Below are positions 45,584-54,646 of a DNA stretch of 64,000 nt, in pieces. The position numbers were made by a program, and so were the translations under genes. The stretch comes from Bermanella sp040371755 (lineage in GTDB: Bacteria; Pseudomonadota; Gammaproteobacteria; Pseudomonadales; Oceanobacteraceae). Below the pieces are notes generated by a model that did no database searches, was not told the origin of the DNA, and saw only the letters and a program-made list of their open reading frames with translations. Each line of letters begins with the position of its first letter. Positions within the stretch are counted from its first letter, which is position 1. The DNA lies in NCBI RefSeq assembly GCF_040371755.1, contig NZ_BAABWE010000001.1, positions 248,001-312,000 on the forward strand, given 5' to 3'.

Positions 45584-46537
45584 ATGACAGAAAAGCGCCC
45601 AAACGACATGCCAGATGTGGCGGCCAGTCAGGCACCACAGGTAAATGGCACCCTTAACTGGGTGGGTATGAATCGAATTGCATTACCACTGAATATCCAA
45701 GATGCAGATATTGGTGTCAATAAAGTAAACGCCTTTGTTCAAACCTACGTAAACATCTGCAACCCAGACGTTAAAGGCATTCACATGTCTCGCCTGTATC
45801 TTTTATTATCTGAGTTTTCAGACAACCAGATATTAAGCGCAGCCAATTTACGCGAATTTTTAGCGCACATGCTTGATAGCCATGAAGACATCAGCGATCA
45901 AGCCACGTTGAATTTCCAGTTTGACTACGTGATTCAGCGTAAAGCCTTAAAAAGCCAATTTTCCGGCTGGAAAGACTATCCAACTGAAATTCGTGCAACC
46001 CTAAAAAATGGTAAAGTTGACTTAGAATTAGGTATTCATGTGCCTTATTCATCAACCTGCCCTTGCTCAGCAGCCCTTGCCCGTCAGTTAATCCAACAGC
46101 AGTTCAACAAAGATTTTGGCGAGCGCGATAGTGTTAACCCTGAAGAAGTTGAAGCTTGGCTTCGTAGCGACAAAGGCACCTTTGCCACACCACACAGCCA
46201 GCGCAGCATCTCTAAGGTTTGGGTTAAGCTGAGTGAAAATGCCGATGAGTTCCCCATTACTGAAATCATTGGCATCATTGAAGACGCATTACAAACACCC
46301 GTTCAAACCGCGGTTAAACGCGAAGATGAACAAGAATTTGCTCGCCTTAATGGCCACAACCTCATGTTTTGTGAAGATGCCGCCAGACGCGTTAAAAACG
46401 CCCTAAACAACCATGAAGACAAACTCAATGATTTTTGGCTGCGTATTGAGCACTTAGAAAGCCTTCATGCCCACGATGCCGTAGCTATCGCAACCAAAGG
46501 CCTTGTAAACGGTTACGAGCCTCTACTTTCTCGCTAA
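45584..46537 (+). CDS. folE2: GTP cyclohydrolase FolE2 (type IB)
   Basis: The protein has 317 residues from ATG at 45584. Converts GTP to 7,8-dihydroneopterin triphosphate, the entry to folate and queuosine. The family mark is the active-site Cys segment STCPCSAALARQ, with a conserved Glu-rich C-terminus (REDEQEFARLNGHNLMFCEDA). FolE2 works with metals other than zinc and in many bacteria replaces FolE when zinc is scarce. The upstream extension to 45515 has no homology. Confidence 0.94.
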   Translation: MTEKRPNDMPDVAASQAPQVNGTLNWVGMNRIALPLNIQDADIGVNKVNAFVQTYVNICNPDVKGIHMSRLYLLLSEFSDNQILSAANLREFLAHMLDSHEDISDQATLNFQFDYVIQRKALKSQFSGWKDYPTEIRATLKNGKVDLELGIHVPYSSTCPCSAALARQLIQQQFNKDFGERDSVNPEEVEAWLRSDKGTFATPHSQRSISKVWVKLSENADEFPITEIIGIIEDALQTPVQTAVKREDEQEFARLNGHNLMFCEDAARRVKNALNNHEDKLNDFWLRIEHLESLHAHDAVAIATKGLVNGYEPLLSR

Positions 46538-46632
46538 CCGTTATCGGGTAGTTCGCTACCCGATAAAACCTTCCATGCAATACAAACTACAATGATATAA
46601 AATCCAGCTACCTATTTAGTCGAGTGCTCTTG

Positions 46633-47478
46633 GTGAAACTGTTCGTTGAAAACTTAAATAATGTTGACGTCTCTTATTTGGATGCAAAACGCGGATTGGT
46701 AGGTGAATCATGGATGGCTGGCATTACGCTTACCGGCACCCTAGATAACCAAAGTATGATCTGTGACTTTGGCGTCGTTAAAAAAACCGCTAAGAATTGG
46801 CTAGATGAATTTATTGATCACCGTTTGGTTGTACCCGCTAACATGGCTGATTTACATATCTCGAAACACGCTTCACTTACTACAGTTAAATTCCCTCACC
46901 CTTGCGGTGGCGAATTCATATGCAGCGCACCAGATGAAGCATTTTGTTTTATAGATTGCGAAACCATTGACTCCGATAGTGTTTCAAAATGGCTAAATCA
47001 ACGATTAAACTCCGTTATTCCCGGTGACATTGACGATTTAAGCGTTACCCTTACCACTGAAACCATTGATGGTGCGTTTTATCATTACAGTCACGGCTTA
47101 AAAAAGCATAATGGCAATTGTCAGCGTATTGCCCACGGCCACCGTTCTAAAATCGAAATCTACATCGACAACTCAAGAAACACCCAACTGGAGCATGACT
47201 GGGCTGTACAGTGGAATGATATTTACATCGGTACGATAGAAGACTTACACAATCAGCCTGAAATCCAAGGTGTGATACATAACCATTACCGATACACCGC
47301 ACCACAGGGTGAATTCAGCTTAACTTTGCCTCAAAGTGCCTGTTATGACATTGAAACCGACAGTACCGTTGAGCAAATTGCCAATCACATTGCTGGCGTA
47401 ATTTCAAAAAGTCACAACAACGTATTAGTTAAAGCATTTGAAGGTATCGGCAAGGGAGCCATCGCCAGTTATGAGTAA
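46633..47478 (+). CDS. two-domain 6-pyruvoyl-tetrahydropterin synthase/QueD-like protein
   Basis: The protein has 281 residues from the GTG at 46633 (GAG 8 bp before); a GTG at 46624 is open too but has no RBS. The C-terminal half has the PTPS zinc site, His in HYSHGL and HGH after NCQRIA; the Cys stands four rather than three residues before HGH. The N-terminal half resembles the other side of the fold (ITLTGTLDNQSMICDFG ... FIDHRL) but lacks the zinc histidines. Two fused T-fold domains are likely. Product (carboxy-tetrahydropterin or a folate precursor) cannot be told. It lies between folE2 and hisI and overlaps hisI by 8 bp. Confidence 0.75.
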   Translation: MKLFVENLNNVDVSYLDAKRGLVGESWMAGITLTGTLDNQSMICDFGVVKKTAKNWLDEFIDHRLVVPANMADLHISKHASLTTVKFPHPCGGEFICSAPDEAFCFIDCETIDSDSVSKWLNQRLNSVIPGDIDDLSVTLTTETIDGAFYHYSHGLKKHNGNCQRIAHGHRSKIEIYIDNSRNTQLEHDWAVQWNDIYIGTIEDLHNQPEIQGVIHNHYRYTAPQGEFSLTLPQSACYDIETDSTVEQIANHIAGVISKSHNNVLVKAFEGIGKGAIASYE

Positions 47479-47917
47479 CACTTATAAATCACTTGAAAAA
47501 GAATCCAAAGGCAGTGAACTTCCTTTAAACGATGCCCTAGATAACCTCAAATACAATGAAGCCGGCTTAATACCTGCCATCGCTCAGCAACATGAAACCG
47601 GTGAAGTATTAATGATGGCTTGGATGAATCGAGCATCCATTGAAGAAACCCTTAACACAGGCCAAGTTTGTTATTGGTCTCGCTCGCGCAATAATTATTG
47701 GCGTAAAGGGGAAAGCTCAGGTAATCAGCAATCCTTAATTTCCATGAGTACAGACTGTGATGGTGACACTTTATTATTGAAGGTAGATCAAAAAGGCGCA
47801 GCCTGTCATACTGGTCGCAGAGACTGCTTCTATAATGAAATCAACAAAAGTGGTCTGATAATCACCTCTGACCCGATACAAGACCCTAAAGAGCTGTATA
47901 AAAGCAGCAAGGCGTAA
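47471..47917 (+). CDS. hisI: phosphoribosyl-AMP cyclohydrolase
   Basis: The protein has 148 residues from ATG at 47471. Third step of histidine synthesis. HisI motifs: MAWMNRASIEETL, CYWSRSRNNYWRKGESSGN, STDCDGDTLLLKV with metal Asp residues, and CHTGRRDCF with zinc Cys. The fused HisE domain is absent. No other his genes are near. The N-terminus carries about 30 extra residues. Confidence 0.92.
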   Translation: MSNTYKSLEKESKGSELPLNDALDNLKYNEAGLIPAIAQQHETGEVLMMAWMNRASIEETLNTGQVCYWSRSRNNYWRKGESSGNQQSLISMSTDCDGDTLLLKVDQKGAACHTGRRDCFYNEINKSGLIITSDPIQDPKELYKSSKA

Positions 47918-47919
47918 TT

Positions 47920-48231
47920 GTGAACACACAACCTACAAAGGCGGATAAACGCGCAGAGCTAAACGCAGAAATGGAACGCTTTCTTGCCAAAGGTGGCAAG
48001 GTTGATAGTGTTCCACAAGGTATTAGCGGTCGCGAGAATCCAGAAAAAGCGTTAACACCAGCTCTGTTTGCAGAGAAAGCCAGTGCGCGTACTGACGCTA
48101 GAAATGCTCTTAAGAGCCTAGATGCGAGAAAAGCCAGCAAAACTTCTCAAAAGAGCCATAAACGCCCAACTAAAAAACCCGTCTATGACGACTTTGGCGA
48201 GCTTTTAAGATGGGTTTGGGTTGATGAATAA
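47920..48231 (+). CDS. small basic protein with a FLAKGGKV motif
   Basis: The protein has 103 residues, rich in Lys, Ala and Arg. The segment EMERFLAKGGKVDSVPQGISG resembles the C-terminal part of SutA, an RNA polymerase-binding protein of Pseudomonas, and other short gammaproteobacterial proteins. The middle is probably disordered (KSLDARKASKTSQKSHKRPTKK) and the tail ends DFGELLRWVWVDE. It starts with GTG/ATG spacing 2 bp after hisI. Nucleic-acid or polymerase binding is only suggested. Confidence 0.6.
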   Translation: MNTQPTKADKRAELNAEMERFLAKGGKVDSVPQGISGRENPEKALTPALFAEKASARTDARNALKSLDARKASKTSQKSHKRPTKKPVYDDFGELLRWVWVDE

Positions 48232-48232
48232 A

Positions 48233-49432
48233 CTAGCTGTATATATTCATTAGCCAGCCCACCAGCAACACCTGTGGCACTGTCACCAAGGGTAAAAACA
48301 AAGCAATTTTCCAACTGCCTGTAGTGTCTTTCAACGACATTATCTCAGTATAATCCGTTGCCGCTCCTGCCATTAAAAACACAAAACCATTACCCGGTGC
48401 TTTAGCCTGATTCACTAAATCTGCCGCAATGGGCGATGAACCCTCAGAACAAACTTCAATAATAGTGGTTGCAAGCAATGTCAGTAATAAACCACCTATT
48501 GAAGCCCCAAACCATACGCCAAATTGAGCAGGATCGATAAAAGCGCGAATCAACGACAACATAACCACACCAAACAACACCCATCGCACCACCATTTTGG
48601 ATTCTTTCAAACCCTGCCAAAACATAGAAAACACACTATTTGGCGAGAAATGCTTAACCGATAATTGAGACTTAACCGAGGGCCAAACTTTAATACTCTC
48701 GTCGTATTCAGCTTGCACAGGGTTAGCAGGCAACACCCCTACTCGTACAAAGCGGTCAAACAACAGACCGCTTATCCAAGCAATCACCATTGAACACGCT
48801 ATAAACAAAAGCGTAAGCGGCAACCCGATCAGGGCAATTAAAATTAATGTGAGAGTAAATGAATTCCAAGGACTGGCAATCAAAAACGCCATAACCTGTC
48901 CTAAACTTGCGCCTTTACGGTACAGTCCCATGGCCACCATTAAAATACCGTGATTACATAGGTCCAACATAAGGCCTGCCATAGTGGCCCTGAATACGCC
49001 TTTTTTACTGCCCGGACGGCCTAAAACAGCCATTACCATAGAATTAGGTATTCGACCCAGTACACCTACCGCAAGCCCCCCTAATGCAATACCCCACCAC
49101 ATGGTGTTCATCATCTCGAAACTGGTGTGCGCCATGGTGGCGGCCTTTTCACCCAATAACTGATGAATATCATGGCCAAACACTAAAAAGCCGATATAAA
49201 ACGTGGCAACAAAAACCAATGATCCCCACATTATCCAATCAAAGGATTGTTTAGGTGCGCAGCAACTTGCTTCTTCTGACTCAGATGTTTTTTCTGTCGC
49301 ACAACAGCCTGTTTGCGCAGCTACTTGTGCTGACTCACTTGAGCAACTGCTAGAAACAGCCGATTTAGAATTATCAGAGTCACAACAACTTGACTGCTTA
49401 TTTTGTTTTTTATCATCACAATGTTCGGACAT
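48233..49432 (-). CDS. SO_0444-family permease, putative Cu/Zn efflux, with a Cys-rich N-terminus
   Basis: The protein has 399 residues from ATG at 49432 (AGGAG at 5 bp). The first 60 residues are hydrophilic and hold three CC pairs and another Cys among Ser/Glu (SSCCDS, TGCCAT, ASCCAP), a likely metal-binding tail. The rest has about eight hydrophobic helices of the DUF318 permease type, with LDLCNHGILMVAMGLY and EVCSEGSSPIAADL. The family is annotated as metal efflux; the metal is not determined by sequence. It converges with the hisI group, stops 2 bp apart. Confidence 0.8.
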   Translation of the reverse strand: MSEHCDDKKQNKQSSCCDSDNSKSAVSSSCSSESAQVAAQTGCCATEKTSESEEASCCAPKQSFDWIMWGSLVFVATFYIGFLVFGHDIHQLLGEKAATMAHTSFEMMNTMWWGIALGGLAVGVLGRIPNSMVMAVLGRPGSKKGVFRATMAGLMLDLCNHGILMVAMGLYRKGASLGQVMAFLIASPWNSFTLTLILIALIGLPLTLLFIACSMVIAWISGLLFDRFVRVGVLPANPVQAEYDESIKVWPSVKSQLSVKHFSPNSVFSMFWQGLKESKMVVRWVLFGVVMLSLIRAFIDPAQFGVWFGASIGGLLLTLLATTIIEVCSEGSSPIAADLVNQAKAPGNGFVFLMAGAATDYTEIMSLKDTTGSWKIALFLPLVTVPQVLLVGWLMNIYS

Positions 49433-49486
49433 ATGCTCTCCTAGTTCGTCAAGGTTATGCCTATTTCCTAAAAAAACAACATACAC

Positions 49487-49700
49487 GCATCAATTAACCT
49501 TCTTAATTTGTCCATTGTAGACACAGACATCAACTTAAAGGTGCCTGTCAACCTAACCACAACCCGCGAATCTACAATACTCCAAAGTGGCACTTTACCA
49601 AGCTGCTTATATTGATAACAGCACGCTTTTCATTAGGAATGTAGTCGCAAGAGGTAAAAACAGTAACGGCGCAGAAGTAAAAGTAGTTGTGAAATTCTAA
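49487..49700 (+). pseudogene. possible decayed gene fragment in the gap upstream of the metal permease
   Basis: This lies in a 359-bp gap without a gene. Two overlapping plus-strand frames read like one beta-rich protein broken by a shift. The first gives DINLKVPVNLTTTRESTIL; the second gives LYQAAYIDNSTLFIRNVVAR and ends EVKVVVKF-stop at about 49700. Neither has a start codon. I do not recognise the family, and chance open frames cannot be excluded. Confidence 0.25.
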
Positions 49701-49726
49701 GAAGTTCGATGTTAGATGCTGAAACA

Positions 49727-49757
49727 AAAAAGGTTGACCATTTTTGGTCAACCTTTT
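49727..49757. terminator. strong terminator after metH
   Basis: 13-bp stem AAAAGGTTGACCA / TGGTCAACCTTTT with a 4-nt loop and T or A tails on both sides. It lies about 35 bp past the minus-strand metH stop. Confidence 0.85.
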
Positions 49758-49791
49758 TACGTTTTACAGTTTAATAAACTTAATAAGTGAA

Positions 49792-52497
49792 TTATTCATC
49801 ATAGCCAAGAGTTGGTCGCAACCAGCGTTCGGCGGTTTTCAGATCCCAATCTTTTTTACTCGCGTATTCTTCAACTTGGTCTTTATCAATTTTACCTAGT
49901 GCAAAGTAACGCGCATCAGGATGAGCATAATACCAACCACTTACAGAGGAAGCTGGGTACATTGCATAGCTATCCGTTAACTCACAACCAATTTCTTTTG
50001 TTGCATCCAACAAGCCAAACAATGTGGTTTTTTCACTGTGCTCAGGACATGCAGGGTAACCCGGTGCAGGACGAATACCTTGATACTTCTCAGAAATAAT
50101 CTCTTGATTCGTCAGCGACTCGTTTGGCGCGTACCCCCAATAATTCTTACGTACTTCCGCATGTAGCAATTCAGCAAATGCTTCTGCAAAACGGTCTGCT
50201 AAGGCTTTCACCATGATGGCGTTATAGTCATCAAGTTTGTCTTCATAGGTTTTAGCCAATTCATCCGCCCCATGACACGTCACAACAAAGGCACCCATGT
50301 AATCATTTACGCCACTGCCTTTAGGTGCAACAAAGTCCGCTAATGACCGATAAGGGCGCTCTGCAGGGCGTGCGGTTTGCTGACGCAGATGATGCAATGT
50401 TGCTTTCACTTCACTGCGAGTTTCGTCTGTGTAAATCTCGGTGTCATCACCATCTACCGCACCCGCTGGATGCAAGCCAAACACAGCATGACACTGTAAT
50501 GATTTATCGGCAATGATATGATCAAGCATAGCATTGGCGTCTTTAAACAACTTAGTGGCTTCTTCACCCACTACTTTGTCTTCTAAAATACCAGGGTATT
50601 TCCCATGCAATTCCCAAGTGATAAAAAACGGCGTCCAATCAAAGTATTCTTTGATTTTTTCTAACGGGTAATCACGGATGGTTTGATTACCAAGCTGCTT
50701 AGGTACTACCGGCTGGTAAACTTTCCAATCAAGTCCACTGGTATTCTGACGAATCACATCTAAAGCAGAGAACGCTTTTTGCCCACGCTTTTTGGCGTTT
50801 TTATCACGGGCCGCTTGATATTCGTCGCGTAATTCTTGAACAAAGGTATTTTCTGTTTTACTTAACAATGCACTGGCAACCGGCACCGACTTAGACGCAT
50901 CTAATACGTGTGCGGTAACACCATCGTATTCTGGCTCGATCTTAACCGCTGTGTGAATTTTAGAAGTGGTCGCACCGCCAATTAATAATGGCTGCGTCAT
51001 ACCACGCTGCTGCATCATTTGTGCAATGGTCACCATTTCATCTAATGATGGTGTGATCAAACCAGACAGGCCAATAATATCGGCATTGTGTTTTTCAGCA
51101 GCGGCCAGAATATCCTCCGGCGGCACCATAACGCCTAAATCAATCACTTCGTAGTTATTACAACTCAGCACCACCCCTACAATGTTTTTACCAATGTCGT
51201 GTACATCCCCTTTCACCGTAGCCATGATAATTACGCCGTTATTTTGGCTAACATTGCCAGAGCGTTTTTTCTCTTCTTCTATATACGGTAGTAAATAGGC
51301 AACGGCTTTCTTCATAACCCGCGCACTTTTCACAACTTGTGGTAAAAACATTTTACCTGCGCCAAACAAATCCCCTACCACATTCATGCCCACCATCAGC
51401 GGGCCTTCAATCACTTCAATGGGTTTGTTAGCCGCTTGGCGGGCTTCTTCGGCGTCTTCTTCAATAAATTCTGTAATGCCTTTAACAAGTGCGTGGGTAA
51501 TACGTTCTTGTAATGTGCCTTCACGCCATTTTAATTTATCGCTTTCTTTTTGCTCGACGCTTTGGCCTTTTAGGCTTTCTGCAAAATCGACTAAACGTTC
51601 AGCGGCATCTTCACGACGATTTAATACCACATCTTCAACACGTTCTAATAAGTCTTTAGGGATGTCATCGTATATGGTAAGCATGCCAGCATTCACGATC
51701 CCCATATCCATACCATCTTTGATGGCGTGATATAAAAACACTGAGTGCATGGCTTCACGTACAATATCGTTTCCACGGAACGAGAACGACATGTTTGAGA
51801 CACCACCAGAAACTTTCGCACCCGGCAGGTTCTCTTTTATCCATTTGGTAGCAGCAAAAAAGTCCACACAGTAATTATCATGCTCAGGAATACCCGTTGC
51901 CACTGGAAAGATATTTGGATCAAACACAATGTCTTGTGGGGCAAAATTGCACTTATCAACTAATACATCGTATGATTTTTTACAAATTTCAATTCGACGC
52001 TCATATGTGTCTGCTTGGCCTTTTTCATCAAACGCCATGACCACAACTGCCGCACCGTACATATTGATGCGTTTAGCCTGTTCGATGAATTTCTCTTCCC
52101 CTTCTTTCAACGAGATAGAGTTAACAATGGCCTTACCCTGTACGCATTTTAAGCCTTCTTCGATGATCTCCCATTTTGAGGAATCAATCATAAACGGCAC
52201 TCGGGCAATATCAGGCTCCGCCGCTAACAAATTAAGATAACGTTTCATGGCAGCCACGCCATCTAACATGGCATCATCCATATTCACATCAATAATTTGC
52301 GCGCCGTCTTCCACTTGAACTCGAGCAATATCAATGGCTTCTTCGTAGTTTTCTTCTTGAATTAATCGTGCAAACTTACGTGAGCCAGTGACGTTAGAAC
52401 GCTCACCAACATTCACAAAACCTGTGGTTTTATTAACCACTAACGGCTCTAATCCACTTAACACCATATCTGGAACATTATCGTGAGAGTAACGCAT
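49792..52497 (-). CDS. metH: methionine synthase, folate/cobalamin/activation part (split MetH, C-terminal protein)
   Basis: The protein has 901 residues and equals E. coli MetH from about residue 350 to the end. Order: pterin-binding TIM barrel (FVNVGERSNVTGSRKF near 27, then VPFMIDSSKW), cobalamin cap and binding domains with the base-off histidine in GDVHDIGKNIVG (about 430), and the S-adenosylmethionine activation domain with RPAPGYPACPEHSEK. All key motifs are intact. It starts on the last base of the upstream gene's stop (TAATG), with GGGAG 7 bp before, so it is translated separately, not by a simple frameshift. Whether N- and C-proteins form one complex is inference. Confidence 0.93.
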   Translation of the reverse strand: MRYSHDNVPDMVLSGLEPLVVNKTTGFVNVGERSNVTGSRKFARLIQEENYEEAIDIARVQVEDGAQIIDVNMDDAMLDGVAAMKRYLNLLAAEPDIARVPFMIDSSKWEIIEEGLKCVQGKAIVNSISLKEGEEKFIEQAKRINMYGAAVVVMAFDEKGQADTYERRIEICKKSYDVLVDKCNFAPQDIVFDPNIFPVATGIPEHDNYCVDFFAATKWIKENLPGAKVSGGVSNMSFSFRGNDIVREAMHSVFLYHAIKDGMDMGIVNAGMLTIYDDIPKDLLERVEDVVLNRREDAAERLVDFAESLKGQSVEQKESDKLKWREGTLQERITHALVKGITEFIEEDAEEARQAANKPIEVIEGPLMVGMNVVGDLFGAGKMFLPQVVKSARVMKKAVAYLLPYIEEEKKRSGNVSQNNGVIIMATVKGDVHDIGKNIVGVVLSCNNYEVIDLGVMVPPEDILAAAEKHNADIIGLSGLITPSLDEMVTIAQMMQQRGMTQPLLIGGATTSKIHTAVKIEPEYDGVTAHVLDASKSVPVASALLSKTENTFVQELRDEYQAARDKNAKKRGQKAFSALDVIRQNTSGLDWKVYQPVVPKQLGNQTIRDYPLEKIKEYFDWTPFFITWELHGKYPGILEDKVVGEEATKLFKDANAMLDHIIADKSLQCHAVFGLHPAGAVDGDDTEIYTDETRSEVKATLHHLRQQTARPAERPYRSLADFVAPKGSGVNDYMGAFVVTCHGADELAKTYEDKLDDYNAIMVKALADRFAEAFAELLHAEVRKNYWGYAPNESLTNQEIISEKYQGIRPAPGYPACPEHSEKTTLFGLLDATKEIGCELTDSYAMYPASSVSGWYYAHPDARYFALGKIDKDQVEEYASKKDWDLKTAERWLRPTLGYDE

Positions 52498-53540
52498 TAT
52501 TTATCTCCCTTTGGTGTTAACGCACTAAAATTTTCTGGAATTGGACGCGGTGCATATTCATCAGCCAACTGTTTAAGTGCAGCAATGTGCGCAGGGGTCG
52601 TACCACAACAACCTCCAATAATATTCACATGCCCTTCACTTAAAAATGGTCGAACCTGCTCAGCCATTTGCTCTGGGGATTCATCGTATTCGCCAAACTC
52701 ATTCGGCAAACCCGCATTAGGGTGAGCTGAAATCAAACACGTGGCATTTTTATCTAAAAGCTTTATGTGTGGCAGCATGTCTTTTGCCCCTAACGCACAG
52801 TTCAAGCCGATACTGGTCAAACCTCCGTGCATTAAAGAAATCCAGAATGCTTCAGCTGTCTGTCCTGAAAGTGTACGGCCACTGGCATCTGTGATGGTGC
52901 CTGAAATCATAACAGGGGTATCTAGGTTACGATCTTCTTTCATCTGCATAACTGCAAATAAGGCCGCTTTTGCATTTAGGGTATCAAATACGGTTTCAAT
53001 CATGAGGATGTCAGTGCCGCCATCAATTAACGCATCAGCTGCCTGTCGGTATGCCGTCACAAGTTCATCAAACGTTACTAAACGCTTGCCGGGATCATTC
53101 ACATCCGGTGAAATACTTGCTGTACGATTGGTAGGCCCAAGACAACCCACTACATAGCGCGGTTGATCTGGCGTTTTAGCTGTCCAGCGATCCGCACTGC
53201 GGCGAGCACACTGTGCGGACTGGAAATTGATTTCATAGACGGCGTCTTCAAGGCTGTAATCCGCCTGAGCAATGGTAGTGCCGCTAAAAGCATTGGTAGA
53301 GGCAAAATCAGCACCGATTTCGAAGTAGCTATCGTGAATTTCTTCGATGATGTCTGGGCGCGTGATTGATAATAAGTCGTTGTTGCCTTTAAGTGGGCTA
53401 GGATGCCCCTCAAAATGGCCTTTGCGAAAGTCATCTTCGTCTAATTTATAACCTTGAATCGACGTACCCATAGCCCCGTCTAGGACCATGATGCGTTTTT
53501 CTAATATGGAATTGAGTTCTTGAACCACTGAACCAGCCAT
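52497..53540 (-). CDS. metH: methionine synthase, homocysteine-binding part (split MetH, N-terminal protein)
   Basis: The protein has 347 residues from ATG at 53540, with AGGTG 5 bp before; the longer frame lacks homology. It is the homocysteine S-methyltransferase barrel: LDGAMGTSIQGY at the start, zinc Cys in SIGLNCALGA and the CC pair in IIGGCCGTTPAHI. It ends in a natural-looking linker (PRPIPENFSALTPKGDK) exactly where the linker to the folate domain lies in one-piece MetH. No cobalamin riboswitch is visible upstream. Confidence 0.93.
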   Translation of the reverse strand: MAGSVVQELNSILEKRIMVLDGAMGTSIQGYKLDEDDFRKGHFEGHPSPLKGNNDLLSITRPDIIEEIHDSYFEIGADFASTNAFSGTTIAQADYSLEDAVYEINFQSAQCARRSADRWTAKTPDQPRYVVGCLGPTNRTASISPDVNDPGKRLVTFDELVTAYRQAADALIDGGTDILMIETVFDTLNAKAALFAVMQMKEDRNLDTPVMISGTITDASGRTLSGQTAEAFWISLMHGGLTSIGLNCALGAKDMLPHIKLLDKNATCLISAHPNAGLPNEFGEYDESPEQMAEQVRPFLSEGHVNIIGGCCGTTPAHIAALKQLADEYAPRPIPENFSALTPKGDK

Positions 53541-53851
53541 TAGAGCACCTAATAATTCGTAAATGGCGCGGATTATAACGAAATACGTAGCCAGCAGAAA
53601 GCGATGAAGCCTCACCATTAAGATGAGCCAGATTCATCTTAAACACGTCATTACAATTAATCAGTTCATTTATTCACACTTACTTTAGCCGTATGAAGGT
53701 TAAAATAATCGCAAGACAAACTTGTTATTGCTTAAAACAGACTTCAATATTATTGGGTGGTAATATTAATCACAAATTACTTATCCGTAACCTGCTGAAG
53801 TGTCCGATTTGCATACACATATAAGGACAGCGAAATCACAAGGAGCTAACC
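53541..53851. other. intergenic region upstream of metH and the SPOR-like gene
   Basis: 311 bp, AT rich, between divergent genes. No tRNA, riboswitch or terminator was recognised. AAGGAG at about 53840 is the ribosome-binding site of the plus-strand gene. Confidence 0.4.
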
Positions 53852-54625
53852 ATGGCCGACACACCCAAAAATACCATTTCGCACCCGCTTGGAAAGTTTG
53901 CTATTGGACTTATCGCTGGATTTGTTGCCATTGTTATACCGAGGCTATCGTCGGATTTAAGCACCTTAGACAATATTACCCCAACATACTACACCAGCAT
54001 TTTCTTCATATCAGTTGCAGGCTTCGCCATACTTATTGGTTTAGTAATAACCATTTTGGAGTACAAAGTACCCAGGACCCCTAAAGACACATTATTTTCG
54101 GCACTTGCCATTCCAGCTTTGATCGCAGGCTCATTAAACACAGCCATAGAAACACAAAACTCTAACGAAATACTGATTCAATCAGAAAGGATTTCACAAG
54201 AAGCACGAAAGACCAACCTGATAGAAACTGAAAATGTACAATCAATTGAAATTATTCAATTTAATCAAAGCACTGAAGTCACACCAAAAAACAATTTTGA
54301 TATTCGCTTTAGCCTTTTCGCTCAAGTTTATGCAAATGACCCTACTAATAAACAACTAGATAAAAAACAAAATTCATTATTTATTCAGCGACAAAACGCC
54401 AATTACGCAGTTAGCCTATATCAATTTAAAAATAAAAATGAGGCCATTGAAAAAGCCAAATCTCTACAACAACAAAACATACCTGTTACACTTATTAAAA
54501 CCAGCTCTGGTTCTTTTGATGTCATCTCTGATTCAAAACTCATGACAGAAACGGATGCAACTTTAAATGCACTCACACTCAAAAACTTACTCAATATCAC
54601 ACCTAAATTACTCAAACTTAAATAA
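53852..54625 (+). CDS. membrane-anchored protein with a SPOR-like C-terminus
   Basis: The protein has 257 residues. Three hydrophobic helices in residues 10-110 (FAIGLIAGFVAIVIP, YTSIFFISVAGFAILIGLVITIL, LFSALAIPALIAGSL), then a long polar region. The last 80 residues have the alternation NYAVSLYQFKNKNEAIEKAKSLQQQNIPVTLIKT, like SPOR peptidoglycan-binding domains, though I cannot confirm the fold. AAGGAG precedes the ATG. It is followed by a DUF3301 gene. Confidence 0.5.
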   Translation: MADTPKNTISHPLGKFAIGLIAGFVAIVIPRLSSDLSTLDNITPTYYTSIFFISVAGFAILIGLVITILEYKVPRTPKDTLFSALAIPALIAGSLNTAIETQNSNEILIQSERISQEARKTNLIETENVQSIEIIQFNQSTEVTPKNNFDIRFSLFAQVYANDPTNKQLDKKQNSLFIQRQNANYAVSLYQFKNKNEAIEKAKSLQQQNIPVTLIKTSSGSFDVISDSKLMTETDATLNALTLKNLLNITPKLLKLK

Positions 54626-54646
54626 ATACAATCATTAGAGAAAATT

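Noticed and set aside
52480..52510. Sequencing frameshift as the cause of the split metH
   Set aside because: A Shine-Dalgarno and TAATG junction lie in the natural linker, and both products have complete domains; a frameshift cannot be formally excluded without reads.
53541..53851. Cobalamin or SAM riboswitch before metH
   Set aside because: No conserved B12-box or SAM core segments were found on either strand.
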